A stretch of DNA of 64,000 nucleotides from Gaeumannomyces sp. JS-464 (GCA_002197995.1 NGZR01000007.1:2624399-2688398), one strand, 5' to 3'. Shown: positions 34,033 to 45,624, numbered from the stretch's first letter. The notes: generated by a model from the letters alone, not told the origin. Program-made: numbers and translations.

Positions 34033-36770
34033 ATGCCGAAGTCCTCGTTCGTCGATGTGGGCATCCTGAGGCACCTGACCAACGGCGACAAGGCGGTCGA
34101 CGAAATCGAGCGCGCTACAAGTCGTGAGGCAATCTCTCGTCACGGTGGGCCCCGGAGCTCCCAGACCAGACAGTCGACGCTTTAACTCTCCAGAAATGGA
34201 TCGACCATGCTCAACGTGTCTTCCCAGACCACCCACTCAGGCATCACTTCAGCCTCTCTCTGGCCATCGCGTTCTTGCGAGACCCAGCAAGGCAAGACAT
34301 CGAGCTTTCAGCCGCTGAGCTGGACTCTGTCTGGTCCCTCGTGCGGACGGTCCTGGTGGAAACGACAATCGTCAGCCGGGTCAGCCGCAGCGCCCAAGGC
34401 TTTCTTGTGGTGCCCCTTTGGTTCATAACAGAAGATGACAACATCGTGGAGTCACTCCGACTCCAGGTTCTGCTTCCCAATGAGGAGCGGCCAACAGCAA
34501 TTCAATCGCACCATTCCTTTGCACAGACCTGGGTCTTGCTCGGAAAAGGGACGGAGGATCACTACCGAGTCCAGCCGTCCGACACCGAGACGGCGACACA
34601 CACTAGCTATGAGCGTTCCTGGATGGGCGCCGGCGGCAGCTACACTGGAGACACGGATGAGGATAACCAGCAGCTATTCAATAAAATGGAGGTTGGGAAG
34701 CTCGTTAAGGCAACAGCGTACCACTGGGAGATGTTCGATTCCAACGAGACTTACACAATAAACGCCGGAGTTCTATGCAAACCCAGAGCTGAGCCAGACG
34801 GGATGCTCGCGTCGCTCACATTTTTGGACTCCAGCCGGGGGTTTCAGAAAGTCGCACAGGCACTGACCCCCCTCGAAGGCAGCGAGCACTTGCGGGCGCG
34901 CGATGCTGGGGGCACGACGCCAGCGATGCTCGCAGGCGCGGTCCAGGCGTTCCGCGAGTGGGAGAAGGCCTTCCTCAAGGGCTGGTTCCACGCGCAAGAC
35001 GCAGAGCTTGAGGAGGCGCTGCTCGCGCTCCGAGACGCCCTGTCCATCTGCGACGAGCACCCACACTTCCCGCGGCCCTCGCGCTACCGCTGGGACGTGC
35101 TCGTCGAGATCGGTTACGTACACAGGAAGGTTGGGCGCTACACCGAGGCCAGGCGGTGTTTCGAGGAGGCGCTGAAGAACCTGCCGTCGATTAACGGGCC
35201 TCTCCGGCCGGCCGGGGCGCTAGCCGCCGTTCATCGCCAGCTGAAAGGCCTGGATCATTCCCGGCGAGAATTTGAAAAGCAATATGAGGCTGCCAAGTGT
35301 GCAGGCTCCAAGGACGAAATGGGGCGGGCCATTGGCAATCTCGGCATGGCAAACTACCAGCTGTTCCTCCTCAACCGAAAGCCCGAGTCTCTGGTCCTGG
35401 CTATGAGCCAGCTGTACGAGCGGATCGAGTTGTGCCGACAGGTGCGGGAGGAGGCGGCCGACGGATCGGTGGCAGCCCAGACGAACATTGGCCGCGAATC
35501 TACCGCCTACGCGTACCTTTCGCTGTGCCACGCGACCCAGGGAGAAGTCCAGGAGGCCATTTCGGCCGCTGTGCATAGCCAGCAACTGTCGCTCGACTCG
35601 GGAGACAAGGGCAAGCTTGCGTTCTCGCGCCTCGTCTACGGCCGGGCGCTGCTCCTTGATGGGCGGCGGGACGAGGCACTGGCGCAGTTCAACCCGGCCG
35701 ACGGCTACTCGCCGCTCGCCGCGCTGTCCAAGGAGCCGTCCGACGAGTATCGCGGCTACATGGCCGACATGATCGAGGCGGGCGCCGACCTGATGCTGCG
35801 TGACGTCAACGGCTACTCGGCGCTCGAATACGCCGTTTACAGCCGCGACAGGGAGACTCGAGGGCTTTTGGAGGATGCGTTGGGGCGGCAGCTTGGCCCG
35901 GAGGACGTTAAGGTCCTGCGGGACGACGCGGTCCTGCGAATGGGCTACCGCGAGTTGTTCCAGGAGTGGCTGCGGCCGGCGCTGCTACAAGTCGACGAGC
36001 AGTCGAGCGTCAAGCGGCTTCGGCAGGCATATGCTCGGGCACTAGCTACTAACAGGGAGAAGGCGCAAATTTTCGACACTTTCAACTACGTGCGCTTGGA
36101 CGACTTTGTCCGGAACGGGAGGCTGCCCAAATCGACGGATGGGCTGACGCGTCACTTCCAATTCGGGAAGGCCGAGGAGGACGCCTTTATCATCTTCATC
36201 TCGTACACGTGGACTAAGCGACAGCCAGGCGAGGCGTCGTTCTCACCTGACGACGCCGAGAACACCAAGCACAAGGGGATTTTGGACGCTGTGGAGAGCT
36301 GGATCGACCTACACCCGAATGTAGAACGAGGCAAGATATGCATATGGCTGGTATGTCTCTCCTCCAGGTCAAGAAAAAAGCAAGGAACCGCTGGGCTAAC
36401 CAAATAACCGCAGGACTGGGCCTGCATCGATCAGGTAGACGGCGCTAAGCAGGCACGCGGCGTCGCGGCGCTGCCCATGTGCATCACGCAGTGCGACGCC
36501 ATGATCAGCATGATTGACGACACCTACTACGAGCGCGCTTGGTGCTGCGTCGAGGTGCTGACGATCCAGCGCCTGCAAAAGTCGTACAAAACGCACCAGT
36601 GGTGGGAGTACGCATACGACCCCGGGCAAGGGAAGAGGGTGCTGCGGCCCGGCTGGCTGGGCAAGGAGCCAAATGTCGCTGCGGCCAAGGTGACGTTTGA
36701 CAGTGACCGCCCGAAGCTGGCATTCCTTGAGCGGCAGGTGAAGTTGATGGACAGGGCGATGGGAGAGTAG
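34033..36770 (+). CDS. large TPR/ankyrin protein with C-terminal TIR-like domain
   Basis: About 890 residues. The start at 34033 (MPKSSFVDVGILRHLTNGDK) is in frame up to a one-base loss between 34100 and 34140. The frame is then open from about 34140 through 36350 and resumes after a clean intron (36351-36413) to 36770. The N-terminal third has a compact region (SHHSFAQTWVLLGKGTEDHY, KATAYHWEMFDSNETYTINA) of uncertain fold. Next come helical tetratricopeptide-like repeats (ALRDALSICDEHPHF, VEIGYVHRKVGRYTEARRCF, AKCAGSKDEMGRAIGNLGMA, AYAYLSLCHATQGEVQEAIS) and an ankyrin-like repeat (MIEAGADLMLRDVNGYSALE). The last 200 residues read as TIR-like: DAFIIFISYTWTKR (strand A), KICIWLDWACIDQVDG, PMCITQCDAMISMIDD and YYERAWCCVEVLTIQRL. 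The Glu in CVEV (codon 36552-36554) sits where TIR NADases have their catalytic Glu. The cellular role is unknown. An innate-immunity or allorecognition role is inference from architecture. Confidence 0.8.
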
Positions 36771-36887
36771 ATAGGGACTTGAAGATTGGCAGACGGGAGA
36801 AGAAGTACATTGGCCGAGAGCGTCACGCAACAGTGCCCCTATTTTTCCACGCCAAACCTGTGAAGCCCTCCAAGGATAAAAAATTGT

Positions 36888-37957
36888 CTACCGCCGCCCT
36901 CGTCGTTGCAAAGTGTACTTCTCGGCGGTGGCTGCCCACGCCCACATCTCGCCTCCATCCTCATTGGCCTCCTTCAGGTCGCAAACCGCTGGCTTTTTTC
37001 GTAGGGCGTGCCCCAGCTCGGCCGGAGGCGCCCGAGTGTGGCTCGGGGCAGCAGGGGTGTGCCTTGCTGCCGGCAGCGGCTCGGCATGTCCCGAAGCCTG
37101 GCCATTGGCTGGCGAGCGGAGGCTTCCCGCGACGCTAAAGGAGACGCCCGACACGCTGCTCCCCGCAGAATCCGATCTCTCTCTGTAGTGCGGCTTTCTG
37201 GACATGTCGACAAATGGCGGTGGTCCATCGTCCTGGAGGCACATGCTCGGGAAGGCTTCCAACGCCGTCCTGTCTTGGCGGCCGCCAGCGCCTCTCCTGG
37301 CGTGTTGCGGTGGGATGTTGTACCGCGGCGAGCATGGCGAGGCCGTCCTGGGCGGTGTGGGGATGTGGCCGATTGTTATGCGGCCTGTTCTGCTGCCGGC
37401 AGGAGTCCACGAACGCACCTGGATATTTGGGCGCGAGGTCGGCCGCGGCGCAGGACCCACGCTGTAGGATGGGCCACGCATTCCTGCCTGGCCCTCTCCG
37501 GATACGCGAGTCGCCCGCCTCCCTCGGTCTCCGCCGCTTGTGCTGGCCCCTGGGCGCTCGGGCGTCGGGACCCAGGGGTGATGAGGAAGGCTTGGGAACT
37601 GGAACCCAGAGGGAGTAAGCTGCGTGCGGTGGTTACCCGGGATGTTGTGCGCGCGGCGGACAGGACTGCACCGACGCTGGCGGCCGGGAGAGAAAGGACG
37701 TGGATGGCGAGTACACGGAGGACTGGGAGGTGGACTCGGGGGAGCAGAGGGGGACGGAGTCGAGGCTTTGGTCTGCAGTTGGAGCCGTTGGGCGCCGTGT
37801 CAAGATCGTCCTCGCTGTCGACCGCCCCGTGGCTGTAAAGGGCCGACCATCGGGGCGCGTACTCGTCCATGGGCGTGCGGTCGAGGAAGTCGAATGGCCA
37901 CTTGTGGATGCCCGGACAGGCGCCCGACAAGTCGAAGTAGTAGGTCATCTGCATCAT
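36888..37957 (-). CDS. hypothetical Pro/Ser/Arg-rich protein, possibly frame broken
   Basis: The start near 37957 gives MMQMTYYFDLSGACPGIHKW, then PFDFLDRTPMDEYAPRWSAL and an acidic patch (SHGAVDSEDDLDTAP). Downstream, after one or more probable frame changes, the most protein-like frame has PAPRPTSRPNIQVRSWTPAG, GRITIGHIPTPPRTASPCSP, LQDDGPPPFVDMSRKPHYRE and RSDSAGSSVSGVSFSVAGSL, then ends KEANEDGGEMWAWAATAEKY and TLQRRGRR at 36888. Composition is that of a disordered protein. No domain is recognised. It is convergent with the TPR/TIR gene (117-bp gap) and is the last host gene before the AT-rich block. Whether this is one coding gene is only moderately supported. Confidence 0.45.
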
Positions 37958-38273
37958 TTTGGCCGCCGCGAGAGAGCAACGTGGCGAGGATCCGTTTATG
38001 ATTGCTCGTTGGAGCAGCCCAGGGAAGAAGACCTGGAGACAACACCCGTCCCATTTCTACTCTCCTGCTTGCGGCAGCACCGCAAAGTCCCTATGGATGT
38101 ACTTGCCATTTCTCGCAGGCCCGGGCAAAGGGAGGGTAACGCTTAACAAGCCCCAGAGTTTCAATATCGATGCACGATAGCAAACACTAGAAGGGGCCCG
38201 CCGCAACGCGGCGGATTTGGCTAAGGTTGCACACCGCCCAAAGGGCAGAATCACGCATTTGACCCGCAATTAA
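37958..38273. other. boundary between GC-rich host DNA and AT-rich block
   Basis: Base composition begins to fall here. No gene is seen. The upstream exon(s) and start codon of the interrupted DUF3716 gene may lie within or left of this interval, but no suitable ATG could be linked to it. Confidence 0.4.
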
Positions 38274-38925
38274 GCTGGAGGTCAATTCAACGCGGGATCT
38301 GCACCTCCGACTACCACTTTTCTGAGGCTATTCACAACGCAAATCAATCCCACGCACGCGCAAAACGTTATAGTAAGTTATTGCAGTTATATTTTGGGTT
38401 ATTTACACGCACTAATCAGTTTTTTACAGCCTCCGCCGGTCTCCGAGGCTGGCGCGTCGCCGGGCGCGTCGGAGATCGAAAAGCCCGACTACGCGTCTTT
38501 AAGCGACGATAAGGACATTCCCGCGACCCTCCAACCTCCCCTTCCGGCCGATTCCGCCCCGCAAAGCGAGGCTGCGAACGACGATAACGATAACGATGCG
38601 GACGGAAGTCCTGCCGTTACGGGCGTAGCTTTCGCCGGCGGCAGCAAGATCACCCGCAAAAAGCTGTTTAACGTTTTGGAAAACGTCGATCTTAAAAAGT
38701 CGCACGCCTGGATCAGCTTTGCTAAAATGCCTACGATCCGCAAAGCTGTTTTGCGCGATAACTGCACTATTAAAAAAATCTCCCGCGCTTTTAACGTTAA
38801 AGCACTATACGTGCAAATGTGCGGCGAGCTTGCCTTTACTCCTTGCACGCATTATGCAAGCGATTCGGGTAACTTCGTGTGTTGCGTCCGCATAAAAGGT
38901 TACTTTAACGAGGCTTGCGCAAACT
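38274..38925 (+). pseudogene. 5' part of a DUF3716 gene interrupted by a retrotransposon
   Basis: Open from 38274 without ATG (FNAGSAPPTTTFLRLF...THAQNVI). Intron 38373-38429 (GTAAGT, ACTAATC branch, TTTTTTACAG) leads to an exon at 38430 beginning PPPVSEAGASPG. An acidic stretch follows (NDDNDNDADGSP), then RKKLFNVLENVDLKKSHAWI, ISRAFNVKALYVQMCGELAF, TPCTHYASDSGNFVCC and FNEACAN. At this point, inside the conserved CxNC motif, the LTR begins; the apparent reading on to VCS-stop at 38951 is retrotransposon sequence. The Cys layout and preceding helix match the intact DUF3716 gene at 17652-18780. The exon is much less RIP-damaged than the element inserted in it. The start codon is not located. 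Confidence 0.8.
38921..38925. repeat. left copy of 5-bp target-site duplication (AAACT)
   Basis: AAACT directly abuts the TG of the left LTR. The same five bases follow the CA/TA end of the right LTR at 46152-46156. A 5-bp duplication is the usual size for Ty3/Gypsy integrases and fixes both ends of the element. Confidence 0.88.
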
Positions 38926-39404
38926 TGCTACAATTAGGGGTTTGCTCCTAAGGTAAAGCACCCCGGGGGTGGGGAGGACAGTATCGCCGGTGTTAACAAT
39001 AAAGGATTACGTAACTTAAAAGGACAATTTAATTGCTTGCCTTAGGGGATGTTTAAAAGCTAACTTTAGGTTAACTAATGCCGAAGCTTTAGTTAAAACT
39101 ATTTAAAATAATAGGAAATCCATTTTTTATATATACGCTGCTTTTTACCTTGTGTTAGGTTGGATTTGTAAATTTGTAGCCCTTTTAGCATAAATTTAAA
39201 AATCCTTCCTGGCTTTATAAATTTGTGGTTCTATTAACACAAATTTAAAAATCCTTTTTAGCTTTATGGATTTGTAATCCTATTAATACAAATCCAAAGA
39301 TTTAACTAAGGGCACGTAACTTTACGTGCCCGGGTGCGGGGCAAAAGCGCCGCTTAGGACCCCTTTCGTCCTGCCGCTTTAAGGCTTGCATACTGGTCGT
39401 AACA
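38926..39404 (-). repeat. LTR (3' LTR of the element), 479 bp
   Basis: Begins TGCTACAATTA and ends GGTCGTAACA on the + strand. It is collinear with 45674-46151 over its whole length, differing mainly by C/T and G/A transitions (for example CACCCCGGGGG here against CACCTTAAAAG there). It contains about 2.7 copies of a 49-bp tandem unit (39170-39218, 39219-39267, partial from 39268) and a perfect hairpin GGGCACGTAA-CT-TTACGTGCCC at 39310-39331. Confidence 0.93.
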
Positions 39405-39406
39405 TT

Positions 39407-39423
39407 AGGTCCCCCCTTTTTAA
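39407..39423 (-). other. polypurine tract adjoining the 3' LTR
   Basis: On the minus strand the bases next to the LTR read AAAAAGGGGGGACC, the expected primer for plus-strand DNA synthesis. Its place beside the left LTR shows that the element is transcribed leftward. Confidence 0.75.
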
Positions 39424-40179
39424 ACCAAGTTTTTTTAACCACGTTTTATCGCCCCGCTTTTTATTAGTGGTAAATACTTTCCTTTTTTACCATTTTCCAT
39501 CCCCTTTTTGGTTTAACAAAATGTTTGGTCGGGTGCGAAAACGTCCTTTTGCGAAAAAAACCTTTTAGCGTAAAAATTTGCTTGTTTAAATCGTTTTTTC
39601 CTTTGTTAAAATGCCGTTTTGCTTTTTTTGCTACGAGGTTTTAAAGCGTAAAAAGTGCGAAGCTTCCTTTTTAAACTCCTTTCGGTACGTAAAATGCTTT
39701 AATTAAAACCGCACAGGTTGCGACATTTTAGGTTTTTCGCTCGAGCAGCTTTGTTTTATCGGTTTTAATACTAGCAAATGAAAGCGGAAATTAAAACGGT
39801 GAAAAAGGAACGCCGTACTTTCGATAATAAGCGTCGCGCTTTAAATAACAAACTCGAGCGTTTGCGAAAATAAAAAAAATATGGTTTAAAAAGAAAATGC
39901 GTGCAATTCGTTATGGTATTAACGCTATAAAAGAGCTAAAGCGTGTTAAGCGGGAAAAGGCCGACCGGGAGGCCCGTCGGGCTTTTTCATAGTTTAAACC
40001 ACTCGTAGCTCCTTTTTTTCCTCCGGCTGGTAAGCGTTCGGGGTTAATCCTAACTTAAACCTGCTTGCCTTTTTTAACCAAAGTAAATGCTGCTTTTTTT
40101 AACCTAATGGTAAAACGGTATTACTTATAGCATTTATTTTGTAAGTCCCGTTTTGCTAACCTTTTTATAAGCGCTTTTA

Positions 40180-42700
40180 CCGGTATTTCGTTAAGGCTTT
40201 TTGGCAATTTATAAGGTTGGTTTTTTTTTCCCACGTGTTTTCCTCGTAGCCGTACCCTTTCCATTTAACCAGGTACTTTTTAAGCTTATTTTAGCTTATA
40301 GTCCAGGATTTTTTTAACTTTATACTTTTATTTTAGGTTGATTTCCATTAACTCGTTGCTTTTAAAATTCGGTAACGCTGGTTTAAATAGGGAAATATGA
40401 AAAACCGGGTGGGATTTTATGGTTAGCGGTAGTTGGAGTTTATAATTTACGTTTAAAACCTTTTTTAGTACTTTAAACGGTCCTAGTTTTTTGTGGTTTA
40501 GCTTATCGTTCGGTCGTTTCGTTTTAATATTTTATCGAAAAAAATAAACGCTATCCCCTTTTTTAAAAGTCGGTTTTTCGAGCTTTTTTTTATTTGCTTA
40601 AATAGCTATGCGGTGCCGTAGCTTTTTTAGCTTTGCTTAAAAGTGTTTATGCAGTTTGGTAAGTTCCGTTATTTGTATTTCCGCTATTAAGGCATGTTTT
40701 CCTGCTTTAGGTTTTTTATACGCCGTAAGCGTAAACCTATAGTTCGTATAAAACGGTATAATTCCCGTGCTTTTATAAACTAAGCTGTTGTAAACGAATT
40801 AAGCTATAGGAAATAGTTATATCCAATCGTTTTATTTGTAATTAACGTAGTAACGTAAATATTGCTTTATGGTTTAGTTCGTCCGTTCCGTTTGTCCATT
40901 TGTTTAAAGGTGGTAAGCTATAAATAAAAAGTGCTTCGCTTTTAACCTACTCGTAAGCCTTTTTTAAAACTTGCTTATAAATAGCTTGTTTTTATCCGTA
41001 ATTAAGCGGTTTGGCGTGCCGTGTTCCGCTATTACATGCCTAATAAAAACGTACGTTAGCTTCGTAGCGTTATTACTTTTTTTATATAGTAAAAACAAAG
41101 CGTATTTGGTAAACCTATCCATATTACCAATATATTATTATATTTTACTTCGGTTAACGGTTTTTTGGATTAGGGAAGTTTAATAACGAAGTTTATAGTA
41201 ACTTTTTGCTATGCTTCATTTAATGCTAGCAAAGGTTGCAATAACCCGTACGGTTTATGCCTGTTAGCTTTGTTTTTAGCATAACTTTCGTAATTTTTTA
41301 TTGCGTTTTGTATTTCGGCTTGGGTTTTTGCGAACCCGTAATATTGTTATAACCGTTTCCACGTTTTTTTTACGCCTTAATAGCCGTATGCCAGCTGGTT
41401 ATAAATTTGTTGGATTTTTTTTAAGGTTTAAACTTTTCCTTATCGGACCGTTTTAGCGAATGTCCTTTATGCCGGGATTAAAAATCCGTTTAGTTCTTTT
41501 GTTAGGATTATTCGTGTTTTTTAGGTATTGCAACCTAATAGTTCGGTTGTCGGCTTAAAGCGTTCGTTCGGCTGTTTTCCAACCCTTTTTAATATTCGAT
41601 TCGAACGTTATAGTTTTGCAAAAACTCGCTTTAACGGACTTATCGTTTGTTTAGGTTTTTGCTTATAGTAAAATGTGTTAAGTTTTATAATTCGTGTATA
41701 CCATAACCTAATGCTTAGCTTTATAAAAATATAACCGCCATTTTTCAAATGCTCGAATAATTGCTAAAAGTTTTTTATCGTGGATTTGGTAGTTTAACTT
41801 AAGTTTATTTAGCTTTTGCAAAAAGAACGCATAAGGGTGCAACCGTTTTTAATCGTCCCGTTATCCGAGTTAATTGCCGATCGCGTAATTCGACGCGTTA
41901 GTTTTAACTTCGAAGGGTTTTTTTTAATCCGGAAGTGCTAATATTAATTCCTTTAACACGGCGTCCCGTAATTATTTAAAAGCCTTTTGTTTTCGCCTTT
42001 CCTAATAAAACTGGTGGTTATTTTTAGTAAAATTCGTAAATAGTATAGCGATTTTGCTATAACTACGGATAAACCGTTTGTAAAAGTTTAAAAACCCTAA
42101 AAACCTTCGTACTTTCGTAACGTTTTTTAAATATAAGCCATTTTTTAACTTCTTCGAGCTTTTTAGGGTTTATGCAAACTTGTCCAAATGTAATTACGAA
42201 TTTTAAAAAAGCGACTTTTTGCGAATGCTATTCGCATTTTTCTGGTTTAACAAAAAGCTTTGCGTTTAGCAGCTTTTAAAGCACTTTATATACGTGCTTG
42301 CTATGCTTTTTTATCGTTTCCGAAAAAATCAAAATATCGTTTAAATACGCGAGGACGAAGACGTTAAAATATTCGCGTAATATATGGTTAATTATCCTTT
42401 AAAACGTGGCTAGTGCGTTAATAAGCCCGAAGGTTATTATTAAAAATTATAACATTTAAGCCTGGTTTTAAAAGCCGTAAGCCATTTTTAGCTTTCCTTA
42501 ATCCGTATTAAACTGTAAGCTTTTCGTAAGTTTAAAGCCGTAAAATACTAGGCTTTGCCGAGCTTATCGCGCAGCTCGTTAATAAAAAGCATAAAATACC
42601 GATTTTTAACAATAGCCTCGTTTAGCGGTCGGTAATCGATATATATTCGCTCCGTCCCGTTTTTCTTTTTTATAGGATCCCATATCCTATTGGAAAATTA
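40180..42700 (-). pseudogene. pol remnants: reverse transcriptase, integrase and chromodomain
   Basis: Read on the minus strand. Reverse transcriptase: ERIYIDYRPLNEAIVKNRY (42.60-42.66 kb), FTALNLRKAYSLIRIKE (about 42.5 kb), then FVLAYLNDILIFSET (42.33-42.36 kb). In this last motif the first catalytic Asp of YxDD is Asn (codon AAC at 42339-42341), a G-to-A change. Integrase: GVKKTWKRL, KANRHKPYGLLQPL (about 41.22-41.27 kb), VKYNNILVI and TDKNKLF. Chromodomain: KKYLVKWKGYGYEENTWEKK (about 40.21-40.29 kb). Many TAA codons stand where CAA is expected. Function would have been replication and targeted integration of the element; this copy is dead. The RNase H part between reverse transcriptase and integrase is present by position but too damaged to quote. 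Confidence 0.88.
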
Positions 42701-44869
42701 AAAGGTTTAATATGTCCCTTTTGTAGGTTTTTTTCCAATTGTTTTTTTAGCATTTCCTATTGCCGAAGGCTAAGCTAGTATAGCTTTTAATATTTAAATT
42801 GCGTGTCCGGTTTAAGTTTAATTTTAAAATTAAACGGTTTATATTCGAAAAGCACCGTTTTTAGGTTTTTCCTAACAATTTTTCGTATTTATATTTTTTT
42901 CGAAATATTCGCAAACCGTTTTTTAATATTGGTTAAGTCGTTTTAATCGCTTTCCGCTTTGGATAATCGCGTATTCGTCGATGCTAAATGCAAAAGTGGA
43001 TTGCTAAATCCTATTACCGCCGTAACTTTCCTTCGTTGCTTTTTATGCTTACGGTTTGGGGTTAATTGGTAAACCGTTTTAATTACTCGTAGTTTTTCTT
43101 ATTAAACCTGGCCGGTAGTTTAATCTATTCGTAAATTATTTTTCCTAAGTTAAAAAATCCCGAAAATGACGTTTTTTTCCCTTATGTTTAACTCGTTTAA
43201 TATAATAATAACGTTTTCCCCATTTCGAGTGCGTAATGTTATTAGTTATGTTTTTCGGTCGATTTATCTTTTATTATAAGCGATAATTTTTTTCGACCGT
43301 TTTTAATTAATACGGTTGGCGTTTTTAATTTGTAAAAATGTTATACCGTTTAACCGCTTATAACGATATATAATCGCTTTATATTTCGCAATCGATTATT
43401 ACTTTAACCTTTTTTTTTTAACATTTTATCCGGAATATTAATAGGTTATATGGTTAATTCGATTTTGCTATTGCGAGGGTTTTTATCGGTTTTTTATTTT
43501 CCATTCCGTGCTTTCCGCTCGGGTGGTTCGCTTAGTTTTTTAGTAAAAGGAACGAGTACCGCACGTTTGTCTTTTTGTCCGGGTTAAACGGTACGTACGC
43601 TTGCGCGATCCCCTAATGCTAAGCTTCCGCCTTTTATGCCATATGTTTTTTGCACCCCGTAATTTCGCACTTTTCCTAACCGAGCGTTTTAATAACATAT
43701 AATATTGGGTACCGTTTACTGGGTTTAAAAATTGCGGTAAACCTGCCGATTTAGGCTGGCTTTCACCGTGGCAATTAAAACGCCAAACGGGGTTTAGCTT
43801 TAAGCTTGTTCCCCGACTTTCGCGAAAAAAAATCGTATTTAAGTTTAGGTCGTAAGTGAAATTTGCATTTTTTATAAATGCATTTTGCTTAAAAAAGGTA
43901 TAAATGTCCGGGGTGTTCCATGTTAATATTGGGGTGGTTTTCGGGGATTAGCGCAGTTTTATTCGGTTCGTTTATATCGTCGGACCGGTAGCTAACGTAT
44001 TTAACTTCCTGCTAATCGCTAAACCATAATAAAAGTTAGCCGTTATTTCCGTTCGCTGGGGTAGCGTAACATAACGGGCCATTTAGGTGTTTTAAAACCC
44101 TTACGTTTTAAAAACACTCCGAAACGTCGAAAGGTATAAAAGCGCGTTAATTTTTCCAATTTAGCTGGCTTTTACGAATTATAAGTACAAAAGTTTTGCC
44201 GTTCGGGCTTTTTGCTCGTTTTTAAAACTCGGCTGTTTTAAGGTTTTAACCGTTTTAGTTTACCTTAGCGTCGGTATCGAAATCCTTCGACTTTCGAAAA
44301 AAATGTGTTTAGCTTAAAAGCTTTTTTCGGGCTTTTCTTTTTTTAACTCGTTTATTAAAGTCGCTTCCTTTTAAGTTTAACGAAAAGCGGCGTCGTTTTT
44401 TCCCTTCGAGTTTTCGGGCCCGAAAACGATCCGCTATTTTCTTTCGCTATCGTATTCGACTTTAATAGCTTTAAGCATAGCAATATTTCGTGGTTTTTAA
44501 AAATACCATTCGGTAGCCTTTTTATCGGACTAATATGTAACATATAGTTCGTCGTAATAGCACGTTCAGCTAAACGCTGCCCCGAGGTATAAGCCTTTTT
44601 ATATTAGGCTTTCCTGCGTTCGCTAAAAGTTTGCTACTTAACGGTTGTTATTTCGCTAAAGGCAGTTTGCTTTAACGTAGCTAGCTTAGCCATACTTAAA
44701 GCACTTCCCGTTTTTCGGGTTTTGCTTTTGCTTTTTCTATTACCTTTATTACTAATAGGCAATTCCCGCATTAAAATCCATAAAGCTTAAATGCGTTTTA
44801 TAAGCCGTGGTAAGTTGCTGTTTAGCCTTTTTCTAGTTGGCTTTATTAGTTTATGCCACGTTTTTAAAA
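42701..44869. other. unassigned interior of the retrotransposon
   Basis: AT-rich, RIP-damaged sequence between gag and reverse transcriptase. By position it should hold the gag C-terminus (zinc knuckle) and the protease, but I could not recognise either. The minus-strand open frame at 44355-44543 has no clear motif. Confidence 0.5.
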
Positions 44870-45624
44870 CTATATCCTTTCTTTTCTTATTATCGTTCGT
44901 ACAATTTATCGCTAATACGAACCGCGTTTCGGACATAATCCGTGAAAAACTCGGGGCGATTTTGCTTTGCGAGTTTATTTTTCAAATCCTCGCGCAATCC
45001 GTTATAAAAGTGCAGCATTAGCGTAGCGTCGCTTTAATTAAGCTTAATGCTAATCCGTTAAAAGTTCGCTGCGTATTTGGCTGCAAGCTTTCGCTATTTA
45101 AAAGCTAACAAGTTTTTTTTAGCGATTCGGGTTTCGTCGATTGTTCCGAACACTTTTCCGACCTTTTTTCCAAAGGTTTCGAAATTGGCGAAAATAAGCT
45201 TAGTAGCTTTTTAGCTATTTTTATATTTTTTAAAATAATCGCTTTAAATCGGTTAAAACCATTTTTTTACTTTGCCGTTTAGCTTAATAGCAGCGTAAGT
45301 AACCTTTTGCTTTTCGCTTACGAATTGCCGTTTATAAAACTTGAAATAGCTTTTGCATTCGGTAAAAAACGTTTTAAGTTTGCCGTTTTCCCTTTCGTAA
45401 AAATCCGGGGATAGGAATTTGTACGTTTTAACTGCGATAAGTGCTTTAAAAAACGCTAATTTCGCAGTAAATTGCTTTATTTTGTTTTAGCTTTTAGCGA
45501 TTTCGACCGTTATAAGTTTAAAAAAGCTAGCCGTGTTAGCGGCTTCGTTAAAGTCGTACTTAACACCGTTAAAAGTGAAAACCGTGGTTTTTTCCTTTTT
45601 AAGCTTTTTATTACTGCTTGCCAT
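44870..45624 (-). pseudogene. gag remnant of the Ty3/Gypsy element
   Basis: A minus-strand ATG at 45624 opens MASSNKKLKKEKTTVFTFNG, 49 bp inside the 5' LTR. Typical gag sequence follows: FFTECKSYFKFYKRQFVSEK with KVTYAAIKLNGKVKKW, and later LMLHFYNGLREDLKNKLAKQ and RPEFFTDYVRNAVRISDKLY. Several in-frame TAA codons at expected Gln positions break it. Gag would form the virus-like particle of the element. Confidence 0.8.

Noticed and set aside
38926..38951. Apparent C-terminus of the DUF3716 open frame (reading to a stop at 38951)
   Set aside because: These bases are the first of the left LTR, also present at 45674, and so are not host coding sequence.
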